Shown here: positions 1-15,332 of the stretch, one piece after another | Layout of the letters: each line of letters starts with the position of its first letter | Position numbering within the stretch: position 1 is the stretch's first letter | Source of the DNA: Metabacillus sp. KUDC1714 | GTDB lineage: Bacteria; Bacillota; Bacilli; Bacillales; Bacillaceae | Length of the DNA stretch: 64,000 nt | Direction: 5' to 3' | Assembly: GCF_014217835.1 (NCBI RefSeq) | Contig: NZ_CP055263.1 | Span: 1,638,501-1,702,500, forward strand | Notes under the pieces: model-generated | Seen by the model: the letters and a program-made list of their open reading frames with translations, nothing else | What the model was told of the DNA's origin: nothing | The model's database searches: none | Position numbers and translations under genes: made by a program

Positions 1-69
1 CCCCGATCAAAATGCCTATAAACACTAATAGGAAAAGCTTTGTAACTGTGTTTCAATTAATTGCCTTGA
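1..69. other. Window edge; possible start of next minus-strand gene
   Basis: In B. subtilis ywmB follows ywzB here. On the minus strand a TTG at 56 opens a frame running off the window, and a second frame encodes Thr-Lys followed by a hydrophobic stretch like a signal peptide, but that frame is preceded by a stop and has no normal start. Neither has a convincing ribosome binding site, so I cannot call a gene. Confidence 0.2.
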
Positions 70-300
70 TTAAAATAACATAGGCAATGCTTGAGCCCAT
101 AACAAGTAATCAAGGAAAAAATTACTAACCATAGATCCTATTGCAATTGTTAATAGTATTAAAAGTGCTCTTGCTTGTATTACTTTGCCCGTTTTTATCC
201 ATTTCTCGATGTTCAATGCTTGTAAAGACCACCAGGTTATAACCATAAAGCCAAGATTTACAAGCATACTTATTAAAGCCATTTGGCCATAGTCGGGCAT
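70..300 (-). CDS. ywzB: DUF1146 small membrane protein YwzB
   Basis: This 76-residue protein matches the YwzB/DUF1146 family of Bacillus in length, in the ITWWSLQ motif near residue 23 and in the GSMVSNFFLDYL stretch near the C-terminus. Two hydrophobic segments predict an integral membrane protein. Its function is unknown. The ATG at 298-300 is chosen because GGAGGGATG lies seven bases upstream; the open frame continues 14 codons further without a better signal. In B. subtilis ywzB lies just downstream of atpC; here an unrelated plus-strand gene is inserted between them. Confidence 0.85.
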   Translation of the reverse strand: MPDYGQMALISMLVNLGFMVITWWSLQALNIEKWIKTGKVIQARALLILLTIAIGSMVSNFFLDYLLWAQALPMLF

Positions 301-704
301 TCTTTCATCCCTCCATTTTACGATCATAAAGACACAAAGCAACTTAAATCATACCTCATTTTTTCAAAAAAACAAGCTTATATTTACCTATAAATAAGGG
401 AAAAACAACCACTATAACCATTTTTATCCTCGGTATATACCCTTGAACATTATATATAAAAAATGGTGTTACATGATTGATTTTTAGCTTTAACAAAAAT
501 TTAATGTATTTAGGTTATAATTTACAGTTCATGCTTTAAACTACATTTTGTTACTACTCAATTCTACTATGGTCTGACCTCCAATAAATTCCTTAATTAT
601 GAATAAATTGTTACAGAATTATTGGCCAACATTCTATGTTATACTTTGCGGGTATAACATTATTGCTTCCTAATCAAGGACACGCAAATAGAAAGGATGA
701 GAAA
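301..704. other. Intergenic region between divergent ywzB and 705-1202 gene
   Basis: AT-rich spacer carrying the ribosome binding sites of both flanking genes. It should hold divergent promoters, but I see no sigma-A pair with convincing spacing. No RNA gene or further open frame is supported. Confidence 0.5.
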
Positions 705-1202
705 ATGGAGCCAATATTTGATAGTCCACGAGATGTGTTTTTCGAGTATGCAGATCAATTACCATTTTTTGATAACCTTTACGCTGCTCAAACACACTAT
801 TATCAGCAACGGAAGGAACAGCTTTTGCTTTTAGTAGAAATATGTAGAGAAGTTAACCTTTCCCTTGATTATTCACCAAAAAGCCTAATCTACCTTGAGG
901 AATTATACTTTCATTTTTTTCAAAAGAATAGATTCTATGACTTTCAAATAAGCATCGAAGAGTTTGAGCAATTGACTAGTGTTTATTTGTGTGAAATAGT
1001 AATCCAAAAAAATAGTGATAAAGCGGAATGGTTTGTGGAGGAATATTCTCATGTTGATCATAAATACACAATGGGTATTCGCTATGGTCGATATCATTTA
1101 CACTTTCAGAATTTATTCCCTCACCATTATTTATCAAATAAGGATGCTAGTGGTCAGACGTTCTACAAGCGATTCTTAAGGATGAATAAGCACTGTAAGT
1201 AA
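705..1202 (+). CDS. Hypothetical protein
   Basis: A 165-residue soluble protein that I do not recognise. It is rich in aromatic residues, with acidic and helical segments in the first 120 residues, and ends in a basic tail (RFLRMNKHCK). No signal peptide or membrane helix is seen from the chosen start. The ATG at 705 is preferred over the in-frame ATG at 636 because AAAGGAT lies seven bases before it; the extra 23 residues have no ribosome binding site. It converges on atpC and breaks the ywzB-atpC adjacency usual in Bacillus, so it may be a lineage-specific insertion. Codon use looks similar to its neighbours. Confidence 0.6.
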   Translation: MEPIFDSPRDVFFEYADQLPFFDNLYAAQTHYYQQRKEQLLLLVEICREVNLSLDYSPKSLIYLEELYFHFFQKNRFYDFQISIEEFEQLTSVYLCEIVIQKNSDKAEWFVEEYSHVDHKYTMGIRYGRYHLHFQNLFPHHYLSNKDASGQTFYKRFLRMNKHCK

Positions 1203-1404
1203 GTAGAGATGAGGCAGAACTCTAAAATCGATTTCTGACGTATTTAGAGAGGCCTGCTCATATCTGAATAATGTGTTGGACATATCCCAATTACAAATAT
1301 GTGTATGTACCTTGATCATCACAGATAAGTAATAGATTGCTTATCAAAATGTGCACTTTACCTATTTGAAGCCGTGTGCAATTTTATTAATAACATTATC
1401 TAAT

Positions 1405-1448
1405 AAAAAAGGATGGTCGTAGAGCAAAACTCTATGACCATCCTTTTC
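1405..1448. terminator. Bidirectional terminator, atp operon and 705-1202 gene
   Basis: An 18-bp inverted repeat (AAAAGGATGGTC arm, CAAAA loop) with one mismatch, flanked by A-rich sequence on one side and T-rich on the other, lies between the converging atpC and the upstream gene. Confidence 0.85.
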
Positions 1449-1453
1449 ATTAT

Positions 1454-1861
<408 letters not shown>

Positions 1862-1874
1862 CTAGGTCCCAAAA

Positions 1875-3440
<1,566 letters not shown>

Positions 3441-3475
3441 TTACGAAATTTACTTTCTATAACGAATTAGTTAAT

Positions 3476-4339
<864 letters not shown>

Positions 4340-4430
4340 TCACCACCTTTATTTAAAAATCAGCAAATTTGATTATAACGTGCTAAGTGAAAGCTCAGAG
4401 AGCCTTCACCGCAGCAAAATTCTTATATAA

Positions 4431-7027
<2,597 letters not shown>

Positions 7028-7231
7028 TCACTCCCTTCAAGAGTTCCATGATGGGTTGATAGTGTTCGGCTTCCGATGAACTACTCGTTCCTAAGAAACC
7101 CTTCTATTCTGTATAAAGTTTAAAAGGTAAACTATTACTGTTAATCAAAAGTTTACGTATCTGTGCATAAAGGAAAGGCGAAGGTTCGCTTTGAATGATC
7201 TTCGCCATATTAATACTTTTTACTTATCGAA

Positions 7232-7459
<228 letters not shown>

Positions 7460-7520
7460 TTAAATGTATGAAAAGTAGTATTTCTTTTGTTTTAGTTCAA
7501 TAAGTATGAACATATATTGA

Positions 7521-8276
<756 letters not shown>

Positions 8277-8645
8277 CTAAGCGCGTGAATGTTGAATTGC
8301 ATAATCTATCATAATAACGATATACATCGTCATTAATCCAATAATGATACTAACTAGATCGAAATAGTCAGGAAACTTAATAGCAAAGAAGACTGCAACA
8401 CCAGCTGCTGCCATTCGCGATGTTGTTCCTAACGATCCCGCTTTTCTTCCTTCTTCAATGGCGCGATCAAACTGATTATGTTTTCTCACCATGATCCACA
8501 AATTATACAGAGTAATGCAAGTTCCTAGGATTAACCCTAGAAAAACAGACTGATATTCCGTAAAACCCCACCCAATTACATAGAGGGCTAGTAGATAAAA
8601 TATGTACTTTCGATATCTGCGAAACATCAGATGCATATCAAACAT
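8277..8645 (-). CDS. atpI: ATP synthase subunit I
   Basis: AtpI family protein of 122 residues with four predicted membrane helices (about 11-30, 34-52, 74-90 and 95-115). AtpI assists c-ring assembly in several bacteria, sometimes with AtpZ, and is not part of the final motor. It sits second in the operon, 21 bases before atpB, as in other Bacillus. AGGAG lies 12 bases before the ATG, slightly far, so an internal ATG start (residue 4 or 7) remains possible. Confidence 0.9.
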   Translation of the reverse strand: MFDMHLMFRRYRKYIFYLLALYVIGWGFTEYQSVFLGLILGTCITLYNLWIMVRKHNQFDRAIEEGRKAGSLGTTSRMAAAGVAVFFAIKFPDYFDLVSIIIGLMTMYIVIMIDYAIQHSRA

Positions 8646-8652
8646 GAAATGT

Positions 8653-8874
8653 TTATTCTCCTAAAGAATAGTAGTGGATCAATCTAAGCATGGCGTAAAC
8701 TCCAAAAGCTAGTCCAAGCAGAAGGCCGACGATCAAAAAAAGCGGTTCTATTTTAAAGTAATTGTCAATCCATTTTCCTCCAAAAATACCAATCAAGACT
8801 GAACCTACTAATTGGGAAAGGATTGCTGACATGAGGCCCATCGCATGGAGCGGATGGCGTTGTTTTTGACGCAT
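8653..8874 (-). CDS. atpZ: AtpZ/AtpI-type small membrane protein, first gene of the atp operon
   Basis: A 73-residue protein with two membrane helices and a GKWIDNYF motif between them, typical of the AtpZ family (formerly linked to magnesium or calcium import, now seen as an AtpI partner in c-ring assembly). It is the first gene after the operon promoter and ends seven bases before atpI. The family call rests on length, topology, motif and position. Confidence 0.85.
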   Translation of the reverse strand: MRQKQRHPLHAMGLMSAILSQLVGSVLIGIFGGKWIDNYFKIEPLFLIVGLLLGLAFGVYAMLRLIHYYSLGE

Positions 8875-8954
8875 TTTATAAATCCTCGCTACTAGATTTA
8901 TAACGGATTTAGAGGTTAAAAGCTGGGTTTTTTATTGACATTGTAAACCTTATC

Positions 8955-8998
8955 ATTATACCCTCGTTTAGCATACAATAGCATATATGTGATGTCAA
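8955..8998 (-). promoter_or_regulatory. Sigma-A promoter of the atp operon
   Basis: On the minus strand TTGACA (8993-8998) is followed by 17 bases and TATGCT (8970-8975), about 100 bases upstream of atpZ. A perfect TATAAT lies slightly downstream (8955-8960) but lacks a good -35 at 17 bases. Confidence 0.7.
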
Positions 8999-9094
8999 TC
9001 TGTTTAAAGTTAAAATATTCACAAACTATTTGAAACATCACAAATCGTTCACATTTCAACCCATCTCCCCCTTGACATTGTTAAGTGTAATGAA

Positions 9095-11338
9095 TTATTC
9101 ACCTAGTAAAACATCTACCTCAATTTGGTCTTCTTTTCCACTTTTCTTTGCAAAAATGATTGCTTTGTAAATACCATCTTTTAATTCTTTTAGCGTTTCT
9201 TTTTTTATCTCTTTTTTAAAAACTCCTCTAGGTACATTTCTATTCCAGTCTAAAAATCCAGCAAAGGTCATTGTATCTGGATCATATAAAGCAATTCCCA
9301 TTTCATCGGCCCCACCTGGTAAATACATTTGGTACTTATATATATCAGGTTGATCACCATATACCAATTCAAATCCCATTACTCGCGGATAATTTGGTTC
9401 ATCCATCACAAAAATATAAGGAAGTTCTATTATATTTTCTTCTTGTTCGATTTGAATCCACCCTTGATGGATTCCTGGATTAATTTGGTTTGGTGTTATA
9501 TCAAGACTAATTGTAACTTGTCTTTTTTCTCCTGGTTTTAAAGTTACTTTAGTAGGAAGATTCCATTGAATACCCGGCTTGTAGATTGGTGATTTAAAAT
9601 AAATAGTTTGTTTACGATCTGATTGATTATCAAGTGTAAGACTTCTTACTCCTTTTGTTCGGGAATGATCCGTATAGTATTGTCCAAATGTAAGTGTACC
9701 TGGATAAACTAAAACCTCTGTTTCAATCGCAGCTTTTACATTAATTCTCCCTGTTCCTTGTTCATTCGGCATTAGCTTCTTATGTTGAGCATTTTTCAAA
9801 GGTGTTGCTGTATTCATTAAGGATGCCTTGATTTGTTCGGGGCTCCATTCTGGATGTGCTTGTTTGATTAACGCACAGGCACCCGCTACATGTGGTGCTG
9901 ACATACTTGTTCCTTGTAAGGCTAAATATCCACCTGGAACGGTACTATCTATGGCAACTCCTGGTGCAACAACATCTGGTTTTATCGCCCAAGTATTTGT
10001 AACTGGTCCCCTTGAGCTAAAATCAGCTAGTTCATCTTCTTCTTTCTTATATATTGTACGAATGCCTGAATTTTGCTTGAGTTTGAGCTGTTTTTTTATT
10101 AATAATCCAGCTTCTTTTGAGATCGATACAACGGGAATATCTAGTGGTATTTCTAGAGCCCCAGAAAAACCCCCTGTTATATTATTATAAATAATAACCG
10201 CTTTTGCTCCTTGCTGTTTTGCGTTACGAGCTTTTTCTGTAAAGGTCAATTCCCCTCTTTTTATTAACACGATTTTGCCTCGCATTGTCTCGTTTAAATC
10301 TTTCGTTTCTCCAAGGCCACCAAATACAATCGTATCTAAGCCTTTTAGCTCCCAAGGCTTTGCTCCTTGTAAAGAATTCATAGGAATTAATTCTTTCTCA
10401 CCAGATATTTTTAAGTAAGGCATTTGCAGTGGCGGTGAGGACGCTCCTACAGAAATTGCTTTTTCTGAAGTACCAGGTGAACCAACCGTCCATACTCCTG
10501 GTCCTGAATTCCCACTAGAGGTTACGGCTACAATTCCAGATTCAACGGCATGATCAAGCGCCAAGCTTGTTGGCCAATCAGGACCGTTTACATTATTACC
10601 TAATGAAAGATTTATTATATCTACTTTATCTTTTATTGCTCTTTCAATTGCAGCTATCACTTGATCAGATGTTCCCATTCCACCAGGGCCTAGTGCTCTG
10701 TATGCAATAATATCTGCCTCTGGAGCAATTCCTTTAAATTTACCATTAGCCGCAATAATACCAGCCACATGTGTGCCATGAATTGTTTCACTTCCATTAG
10801 CTGCCATCGTTTCCATTGGATCTTTATCACCGTCAATTAAATCATAGCCACCTCGATAATTTCGATACAGATCAGGATGATGATAATCGACCCCTGTATC
10901 AATTATCGCTACTTTTACACCTTTTCCAGTGAGTCTATGATCATCCCTGTCAAATAGTCCCCTTACTTCTTCTCCTCCAATAAACGGAACACTTTCATTT
11001 ATATGTGGTGCATAGGAAACAACTTGACTTGAATGAAGCACAGCCTTATCTTCCTGGATAGTTTGTAGTATTTCGAGAGGACCTTCTATTGAAAATCCAT
11101 AAAATACATTTTGGTAGGTTTGATGAATGCTTAATTGAGGTTGTTCACTTATTCTCTTTTTAAAATGATGAAACTGTTCTTTTTTTACTACTATCATGAT
11201 CCTTTGAATTTTTTCCTCTAAATGATTCTCACTAGGAAGTGGTGGTCGTTTAGGATAGGTTTCACCATTCGTTGTGGCAGTGAAGGATATTAATAGTAGT
11301 AAAATGATGTAAGGTATAATCTTCTTGATGATTCCCAT
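9095..11338 (-). CDS. Secreted subtilisin-like S8 serine protease with PA domain
   Basis: A 747-residue secreted protease resembling the Vpr type. An N-terminal signal peptide (hydrophobic residues 7-22) is followed by an inhibitor-type propeptide (about 45-112) and the S8 domain. The catalytic triad is visible: Asp147 in IIDTGVDYHHPDL, His187 in HGTHVAG and Ser478 in GTSMSAPHVAG, with oxyanion Asn277 in SSGNSGP. A PA domain is inserted at about 310-425. The C-terminal 200 residues look like beta-sandwich modules. GGGAGGTGG precedes the ATG. It sits alone between upp and the atp operon, adjacent genes in B. subtilis, so it is an insertion. No cell-wall anchor is seen. Confidence 0.92.
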   Translation of the reverse strand: MGIIKKIIPYIILLLLISFTATTNGETYPKRPPLPSENHLEEKIQRIMIVVKKEQFHHFKKRISEQPQLSIHQTYQNVFYGFSIEGPLEILQTIQEDKAVLHSSQVVSYAPHINESVPFIGGEEVRGLFDRDDHRLTGKGVKVAIIDTGVDYHHPDLYRNYRGGYDLIDGDKDPMETMAANGSETIHGTHVAGIIAANGKFKGIAPEADIIAYRALGPGGMGTSDQVIAAIERAIKDKVDIINLSLGNNVNGPDWPTSLALDHAVESGIVAVTSSGNSGPGVWTVGSPGTSEKAISVGASSPPLQMPYLKISGEKELIPMNSLQGAKPWELKGLDTIVFGGLGETKDLNETMRGKIVLIKRGELTFTEKARNAKQQGAKAVIIYNNITGGFSGALEIPLDIPVVSISKEAGLLIKKQLKLKQNSGIRTIYKKEEDELADFSSRGPVTNTWAIKPDVVAPGVAIDSTVPGGYLALQGTSMSAPHVAGACALIKQAHPEWSPEQIKASLMNTATPLKNAQHKKLMPNEQGTGRINVKAAIETEVLVYPGTLTFGQYYTDHSRTKGVRSLTLDNQSDRKQTIYFKSPIYKPGIQWNLPTKVTLKPGEKRQVTISLDITPNQINPGIHQGWIQIEQEENIIELPYIFVMDEPNYPRVMGFELVYGDQPDIYKYQMYLPGGADEMGIALYDPDTMTFAGFLDWNRNVPRGVFKKEIKKETLKELKDGIYKAIIFAKKSGKEDQIEVDVLLGE

Positions 11339-11388
11339 CTAATTCCACCTCCCTTTTTAGTTTGTTCCTCATTTAGAAAAACATGTAC

Positions 11389-11429
11389 AAAAAAAGGGAA
11401 AACCCGTTAAATGAGGTTTTCCCTTTTCT
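11389..11429 (-). terminator. Terminator after upp
   Basis: Inverted repeat AAAAGGGAAAACC / GGTTTTCCCTTTT around a 10-base loop, with a T-run on the minus strand, immediately downstream of upp. Confidence 0.85.
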
Positions 11430-11435
11430 ACTATA

Positions 11436-12065
11436 TTATTTCGTTCCGTAAAGTCTGTCACCAGCATCTCCCAATCCAGGGACAATATAGCCATGATCGT
11501 TAAGCTTTTCATCTAAAGCAGCAATATAAATATCAACATCAGGATGTGCTTCCTTTACTACTTCGACGCCTTCAGGTGATGCAATTAAGCACATGAATTT
11601 GATATTTTTCCCACCACGTTTTTTCAAGGAATTAATTGCTTCTACTGCAGATCCGCCTGTTGCGAGCATCGGGTCAACAACAATAAATTCACGCTCTTCA
11701 ATATCTGAAGGAAGTTTTACATAGTATTCAACTGGTTGTAGTGTTTTTGGGTCACGATATAAGCCAATATGTCCAACCTTTGCAGCTGGGATTAGCTTTA
11801 AGATTCCGTCAACCATTCCTAAACCTGCACGAAGTATCGGGATAATCCCTAGTTTTTTCCCTGAAAGCACCTTAGATTTTGCCGAACAAACAGGTGTTTC
11901 AACATCAACCTCCATTAATGGAAGTTCTCTGGTAATTTCAAACGCCATTAAGCTTGCCACTTCATCAACAAGCTCACGAAATTCCTTTGTTCCTGTACTT
12001 TTGTCACGAATATATGTAAGTTTATGTTGAATTAATGGATGATCAAACACGTATACTTTCCCCAT
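11436..12065 (-). CDS. upp: Uracil phosphoribosyltransferase
   Basis: Converts uracil and PRPP to UMP in pyrimidine salvage (209 residues). The PRPP-binding loop is [14 protein letters not shown] near residue 132, and the C-terminal [16 protein letters not shown] is the uracil-binding signature. GGAGATGATTTG precedes the ATG at 12065; the preceding in-frame TTG is not used. It follows glyA, as in B. subtilis, but has its own terminator and is separated from glyA by a repeat array. Confidence 0.97.
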   Translation of the reverse strand: MGKVYVFDHPLIQHKLTYIRDKSTGTKEFRELVDEVASLMAFEITRELPLMEVDVETPVCSAKSKVLSGKKLGIIPILRAGLGMVDGILKLIPAAKVGHIGLYRDPKTLQPVEYYVKLPSDIEEREFIVVDPMLATGGSAVEAINSLKKRGGKNIKFMCLIASPEGVEVVKEAHPDVDIYIAALDEKLNDHGYIVPGLGDAGDRLYGTK

Positions 12066-12195
12066 CAAATCATCTCCTTTTCTTTTAACACTTCAATAGA
12101 TTTTACAGAAATTCAATTATAGTTTCAAGTGAGTTCTATTTATTTAAACTTTCTAACTCTTTTTATTCTCTCCGTTTTCTAAGCGGAAAATGTCA

Positions 12196-12287
12196 TATTG
12201 TCTGAAAATCCTGGTTTATTGTCCAGCTTACTTGCTATATTGTCCGAAACTGAAATATATCAGCCGAAATCAATGGGATATTGACCA
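12196..12287 (+). repeat. 21-bp-phased array, core TATTGTCC (array 1)
   Basis: Cores begin at 12196 (TATTGTCTG), 12217 (TATTGTCCA), 12238 (TATTGTCCG), 12259 (TATCAGCCG, degenerate) and 12279 (TATTGACCA). The spacing is 21, 21, 21 and 20 bases and the bases between cores are not conserved. It lies between the upp start region and the glyA terminator. Confidence 0.7.
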
Positions 12288-12310
12288 TTCGACATAAATA
12301 GACAATAAAA

Positions 12311-12350
12311 AACAGGGACTGGCTCACAAAATGTAAGTCAGTCCCTGTTG
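12311..12350 (-). terminator. Terminator after glyA
   Basis: AACAGGGACTG / CAGTCCCTGTT stem with an imperfect upper stem, followed on the minus strand by an A/T-rich run. It directly follows the glyA stop. Confidence 0.8.
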
Positions 12351-12356
12351 ATTATA

Positions 12357-13598
12357 TTATAGGTTTCTATATAAAGGGAATTTGCTTGTTAAGTCTTCTA
12401 CGCGTTGTTTTGCTTCAGCAAGCTTTGTTGCGTCCTCATGATTTTTCAATGCAAACGCAATGATGCTTCCGATTTCATCCATTTCTTCAACACCAAAGCC
12501 ACGGCTTGTTACAGCAGCAGTTCCAATACGAACACCACTTGTTACAAACGGACTTTCTGTTTCGAAAGGAATTGTGTTTTTATTAACTGTAACTCCGATT
12601 TCGTCTAATACATGCTCAGCAACTTTACCAGTTAATTGAAGTGAACGAACATCTACTAATAATAGGTGATTATCTGTACCACCTGAAACTAGTGTAAGAC
12701 CTTCTGATTGTAATTTTTCCGCTAAACGCTTCGCATTGTCAATGATGTTTTGTGCATATGTTTTAAAATCATCTTGAAGAGTTTCACCAAAAGATACTGC
12801 TTTTGCCGCAATTACATGCATAAGAGGTCCACCTTGGATACCAGGGAAGATTGATTTGTCAATTTTCTTACCAAATTCCTCTTTACATAAAATCATACCA
12901 CCACGTGGTCCACGAAGTGTTTTATGTGTTGTCGTTGTAACAAAATCAGCATATGGTACTGGATTTTGATGTAGTCCAGCAGCAACTAAACCAGCGATAT
13001 GAGCCATATCGACCATGAAATATGCGCCTACTTCATCAGCAATTTCACGGAATCGTTTAAAGTCAATTGCTCTTGGATAAGCACTTGCACCGGCAACAAT
13101 TAGCTTTGGCTTGTGAGTTCTTGCTTTTTCTAATACATCATCATAATTGATTAGATGTGTTTTTTCATCAACACCGTACTCAATGAAGTTGTATTGAACT
13201 CCACTAAAGTTTACCGGGCTACCATGTGTTAAGTGACCACCATGAGATAAATTCATTCCTAGAACCGTATCACCTTGCTCTAGAATTGTGAAATATACAC
13301 CCATGTTCGCTTGCGCACCTGAGTGAGGCTGAACATTTACATATTCTGCACCAAAGATTTCTTTCGCACGATCTCTTGCAATATCCTCTACTACGTCAAC
13401 ATGCTCACAGCCACCATAATAACGACGACCTGGATAACCTTCAGCATATTTATTCGTAAGAACGGATCCTTGCGCTTCCATGACAGCTTCACTTACAAAG
13501 TTTTCAGAAGCAATTAATTCAATCTTCGCTTCCTGACGAGTACGTTCAAGTTGGATGGCTTCAAATACCTTTGCATCTTGTTCTGGTAAATGTTTCAT
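12357..13598 (-). CDS. glyA: Serine hydroxymethyltransferase
   Basis: PLP enzyme interconverting serine and glycine with tetrahydrofolate, supplying one-carbon units (413 residues). The PLP lysine is Lys226 in [14 protein letters not shown], and SENFVSEAV and [11 protein letters not shown] are conserved N-terminal motifs. The open frame extends ten codons upstream, but the family start MKHLPEQD and the upstream GGGAG favour 13598. A promoter and paired PurBoxes upstream suggest purine control as in B. subtilis. Confidence 0.97.
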   Translation of the reverse strand: MKHLPEQDAKVFEAIQLERTRQEAKIELIASENFVSEAVMEAQGSVLTNKYAEGYPGRRYYGGCEHVDVVEDIARDRAKEIFGAEYVNVQPHSGAQANMGVYFTILEQGDTVLGMNLSHGGHLTHGSPVNFSGVQYNFIEYGVDEKTHLINYDDVLEKARTHKPKLIVAGASAYPRAIDFKRFREIADEVGAYFMVDMAHIAGLVAAGLHQNPVPYADFVTTTTHKTLRGPRGGMILCKEEFGKKIDKSIFPGIQGGPLMHVIAAKAVSFGETLQDDFKTYAQNIIDNAKRLAEKLQSEGLTLVSGGTDNHLLLVDVRSLQLTGKVAEHVLDEIGVTVNKNTIPFETESPFVTSGVRIGTAAVTSRGFGVEEMDEIGSIIAFALKNHEDATKLAEAKQRVEDLTSKFPLYRNL

Positions 13599-13678
13599 TT
13601 CGTTTGAATCTCCCTTCATTAAAAACACTAGTTATGGTTTTATCTGACACAGCTTTTTCAACGTCTATTTCCATCTAT

Positions 13679-13708
13679 ATTGTACACGTTTATTAGCTGC
13701 ATTGTAAA
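13679..13708 (-). promoter_or_regulatory. Sigma-A promoter of glyA
   Basis: On the minus strand TTTACA (13703-13708), 18 bases, then TACAAT (13679-13684), about 80 bases upstream of the glyA start. Confidence 0.6.
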
Positions 13709-13762
13709 AGATTTTCTGAAAAAATTTTATTATTTTTGCCTTTTTGGCTGAACAATAGGCTT

Positions 13763-13808
13763 AAATACGAATATTAGTAGTAGTTCTTGTTAAAAACATT
13801 CGTTTGAT
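13763..13808 (-). promoter_or_regulatory. Paired PurBox operator for PurR
   Basis: CGAA at 13768-13771 within AAATACGAATATTA and an inverted TTCG at 13799-13802 within AACATTCGTTTGA are separated by 27 bases. This matches the B. subtilis PurR architecture of two inverted CGAA-centred boxes with about 17 bases between them. It lies 55 bases upstream of the glyA -35. PurR control of glyA is known in B. subtilis; here it is inferred from sequence. Confidence 0.6.
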
Positions 13809-13963
13809 TGGAAACACTACCATTACTGTTCTTTATAGTATTTTTTAAAAGACAGAAATTGATACAACCTATTGTCGTTACTTTTTCTGACAAAGTCAAC
13901 CTTAAAAAGTGAATATTTGTAATTTTATTTATAGTTTGACGTTAGTGGTGGTAAGTTTGAGTT

Positions 13964-14136
13964 GGTTCAATAATTCTGGTTTGTGGTTTAACTATTTGGT
14001 GTTGCGGTTCAATTCTTTGGCAGAGTGGTTCAATCTACTCCGTTTTGAACAGGTATTTTTAGTGCCAGGTTCAATTATTTTGATTTGTGGTTCAATTATT
14101 TGGTGTTGCGGTTCAATTTCCGAGCAGATTGGTTCT
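13964..14136 (+). repeat. 21-bp-phased array, core GGTTCAAT (array 2)
   Basis: Cores GGTTCAAT or one-base variants start at 13964, 13985, 14006, 14027, 14068, 14089, 14110 and 14131. All fall on one 21-base register (14068 is one base short), with one slot near 14048 degenerate. Intervening bases vary. It lies between the glyA regulatory region and the ywlG terminator. The plus-strand frame through it is an artefact of the heptad period. Confidence 0.8.
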
Positions 14137-14191
14137 GACCTCGGATTCCAGTGAGAGAGGTAAATTTACAATTTTACGTCTTACGTTCCCA

Positions 14192-14231
14192 AATAAAAAA
14201 AGGAACCAACCTTCAAAATGTTGATCCCTCT
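14192..14231 (-). terminator. Terminator after ywlG
   Basis: On the minus strand GGGATCAAC pairs with GTTGGTTCC (two G-U pairs) across a 9-base loop, followed by a T7 run. Confidence 0.7.
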
Positions 14232-14235
14232 ACTT

Positions 14236-14808
14236 TTAGTGGCATGAACTATTCTCTTTCGTAGCTTCATACACAGCTCTTGAGCCGCCAATTAGCTTTG
14301 GACGTGATTTTGCCATGGTAACGTGCGCTGATCCAATTTGCTTGATTTTGCTGCGCAATGGTACTGCGACATGCTTTAGGTGCATGCCTATGAATGTATC
14401 GCCAATATCAATTCCTGCATCAGCCTTGATAAACTCAACGACGACTGGACTTTCCATCTGTTGGTAAGCAAGCGTTGCCATTGCTCCACCAGCTTTTCTA
14501 ACTGGAATGACTGTGACTTCGTCAAATTTATTTGCTTTGGCTACTGGTTTTTCGATCACTAATGCACGGTTTAAGTGCTCACAGCATTGGAAGGCGAGAT
14601 GCACACCTGTTGTTTCTTTAAACTTTGTTAGTGTTTGAAAAATCATATCAGCTACTTCTTCTGAGCCTGCTGTACCGATTTTTTCACCAATCACTTCACT
14701 TGTACTACAACCAATTACCACAATATCGTCTTTTACCAGATTGGCTTGGGCATTAAAATCTTCCAAAAGATTAGATAGGTCTTGCTGCCATATTTCAAGA
14801 TTTGTCAT
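14236..14808 (-). CDS. ywlG: UPF0340 family protein YwlG
   Basis: A 190-residue conserved protein of the YwlG/UPF0340 family. [20 protein letters not shown] near residue 30, [12 protein letters not shown] near 73 and [21 protein letters not shown] near 130 are the family blocks. The biochemical role is unknown. It lies 19 bases after rpiB and before glyA, the B. subtilis order. AAGGATG is 12 bases before the ATG. Confidence 0.92.
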   Translation of the reverse strand: MTNLEIWQQDLSNLLEDFNAQANLVKDDIVVIGCSTSEVIGEKIGTAGSEEVADMIFQTLTKFKETTGVHLAFQCCEHLNRALVIEKPVAKANKFDEVTVIPVRKAGGAMATLAYQQMESPVVVEFIKADAGIDIGDTFIGMHLKHVAVPLRSKIKQIGSAHVTMAKSRPKLIGGSRAVYEATKENSSCH

Positions 14809-14827
14809 CGTTTATACGACATCCTTT

Positions 14828-15274
14828 TTAGTTGTGCTCATTTTCATATTCACTAATTTTACCAACTCGTGTTGCGTGACGCCCACCTTGGTATTCGGTT
14901 GTTAACCAGATTTTCGCGATTTCTCTTGCAAGGCCAGGACCTATGACACGTTCGCCCATTGATAATACATTTGTGTCATTATGCTCCCTGGTCGCTTGAG
15001 CACTGAACATATCATGGACTAGTGCACAGCGGATGCCCTTGACTTTATTTGCAGCAATGCTCATGCCAATGCCTGTACCACAAATAAGGATTCCACGATC
15101 CACTTCGCCATTGGCTACCTTTTTTGCAACTGGTAATGCATAATCGGGATAGTCAACCGAGGTGTCACACTCGCAGCCCATATCATCATACTCAATGTTC
15201 AATTCTTCTAGTAATGAGATAATTTCTCTTCGTATATTCTTTCCACCGTGATCTGATGCTATTGCTACTTTCAT
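14828..15274 (-). CDS. rpiB: Ribose-5-phosphate isomerase B
   Basis: RpiB/LacAB family isomerase interconverting ribose-5-phosphate and ribulose-5-phosphate in the pentose phosphate pathway (148 residues, YwlF in B. subtilis). ASDHGG at residue 6, DYPDYA near 41, CGTGIGMSIAANK near 65 and REHNDTNVLSMGERVIG near 97 are diagnostic. A perfect AGGAGG precedes the ATG. It probably forms a unit with ywlG. Confidence 0.95.
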   Translation of the reverse strand: MKVAIASDHGGKNIRREIISLLEELNIEYDDMGCECDTSVDYPDYALPVAKKVANGEVDRGILICGTGIGMSIAANKVKGIRCALVHDMFSAQATREHNDTNVLSMGERVIGPGLAREIAKIWLTTEYQGGRHATRVGKISEYENEHN

Positions 15275-15332
15275 TTTATCCTCCTGTTGGTTGAAATGAC
15301 TTTATTAATTTTTTCTATCTTTATTTTATCGC

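Noticed and set aside
13909..14154. Plus-strand 81-codon frame with repeating WFN/RFN residues
   Set aside because: The heptad pattern is the translation of the 21-bp array; no ribosome binding site.
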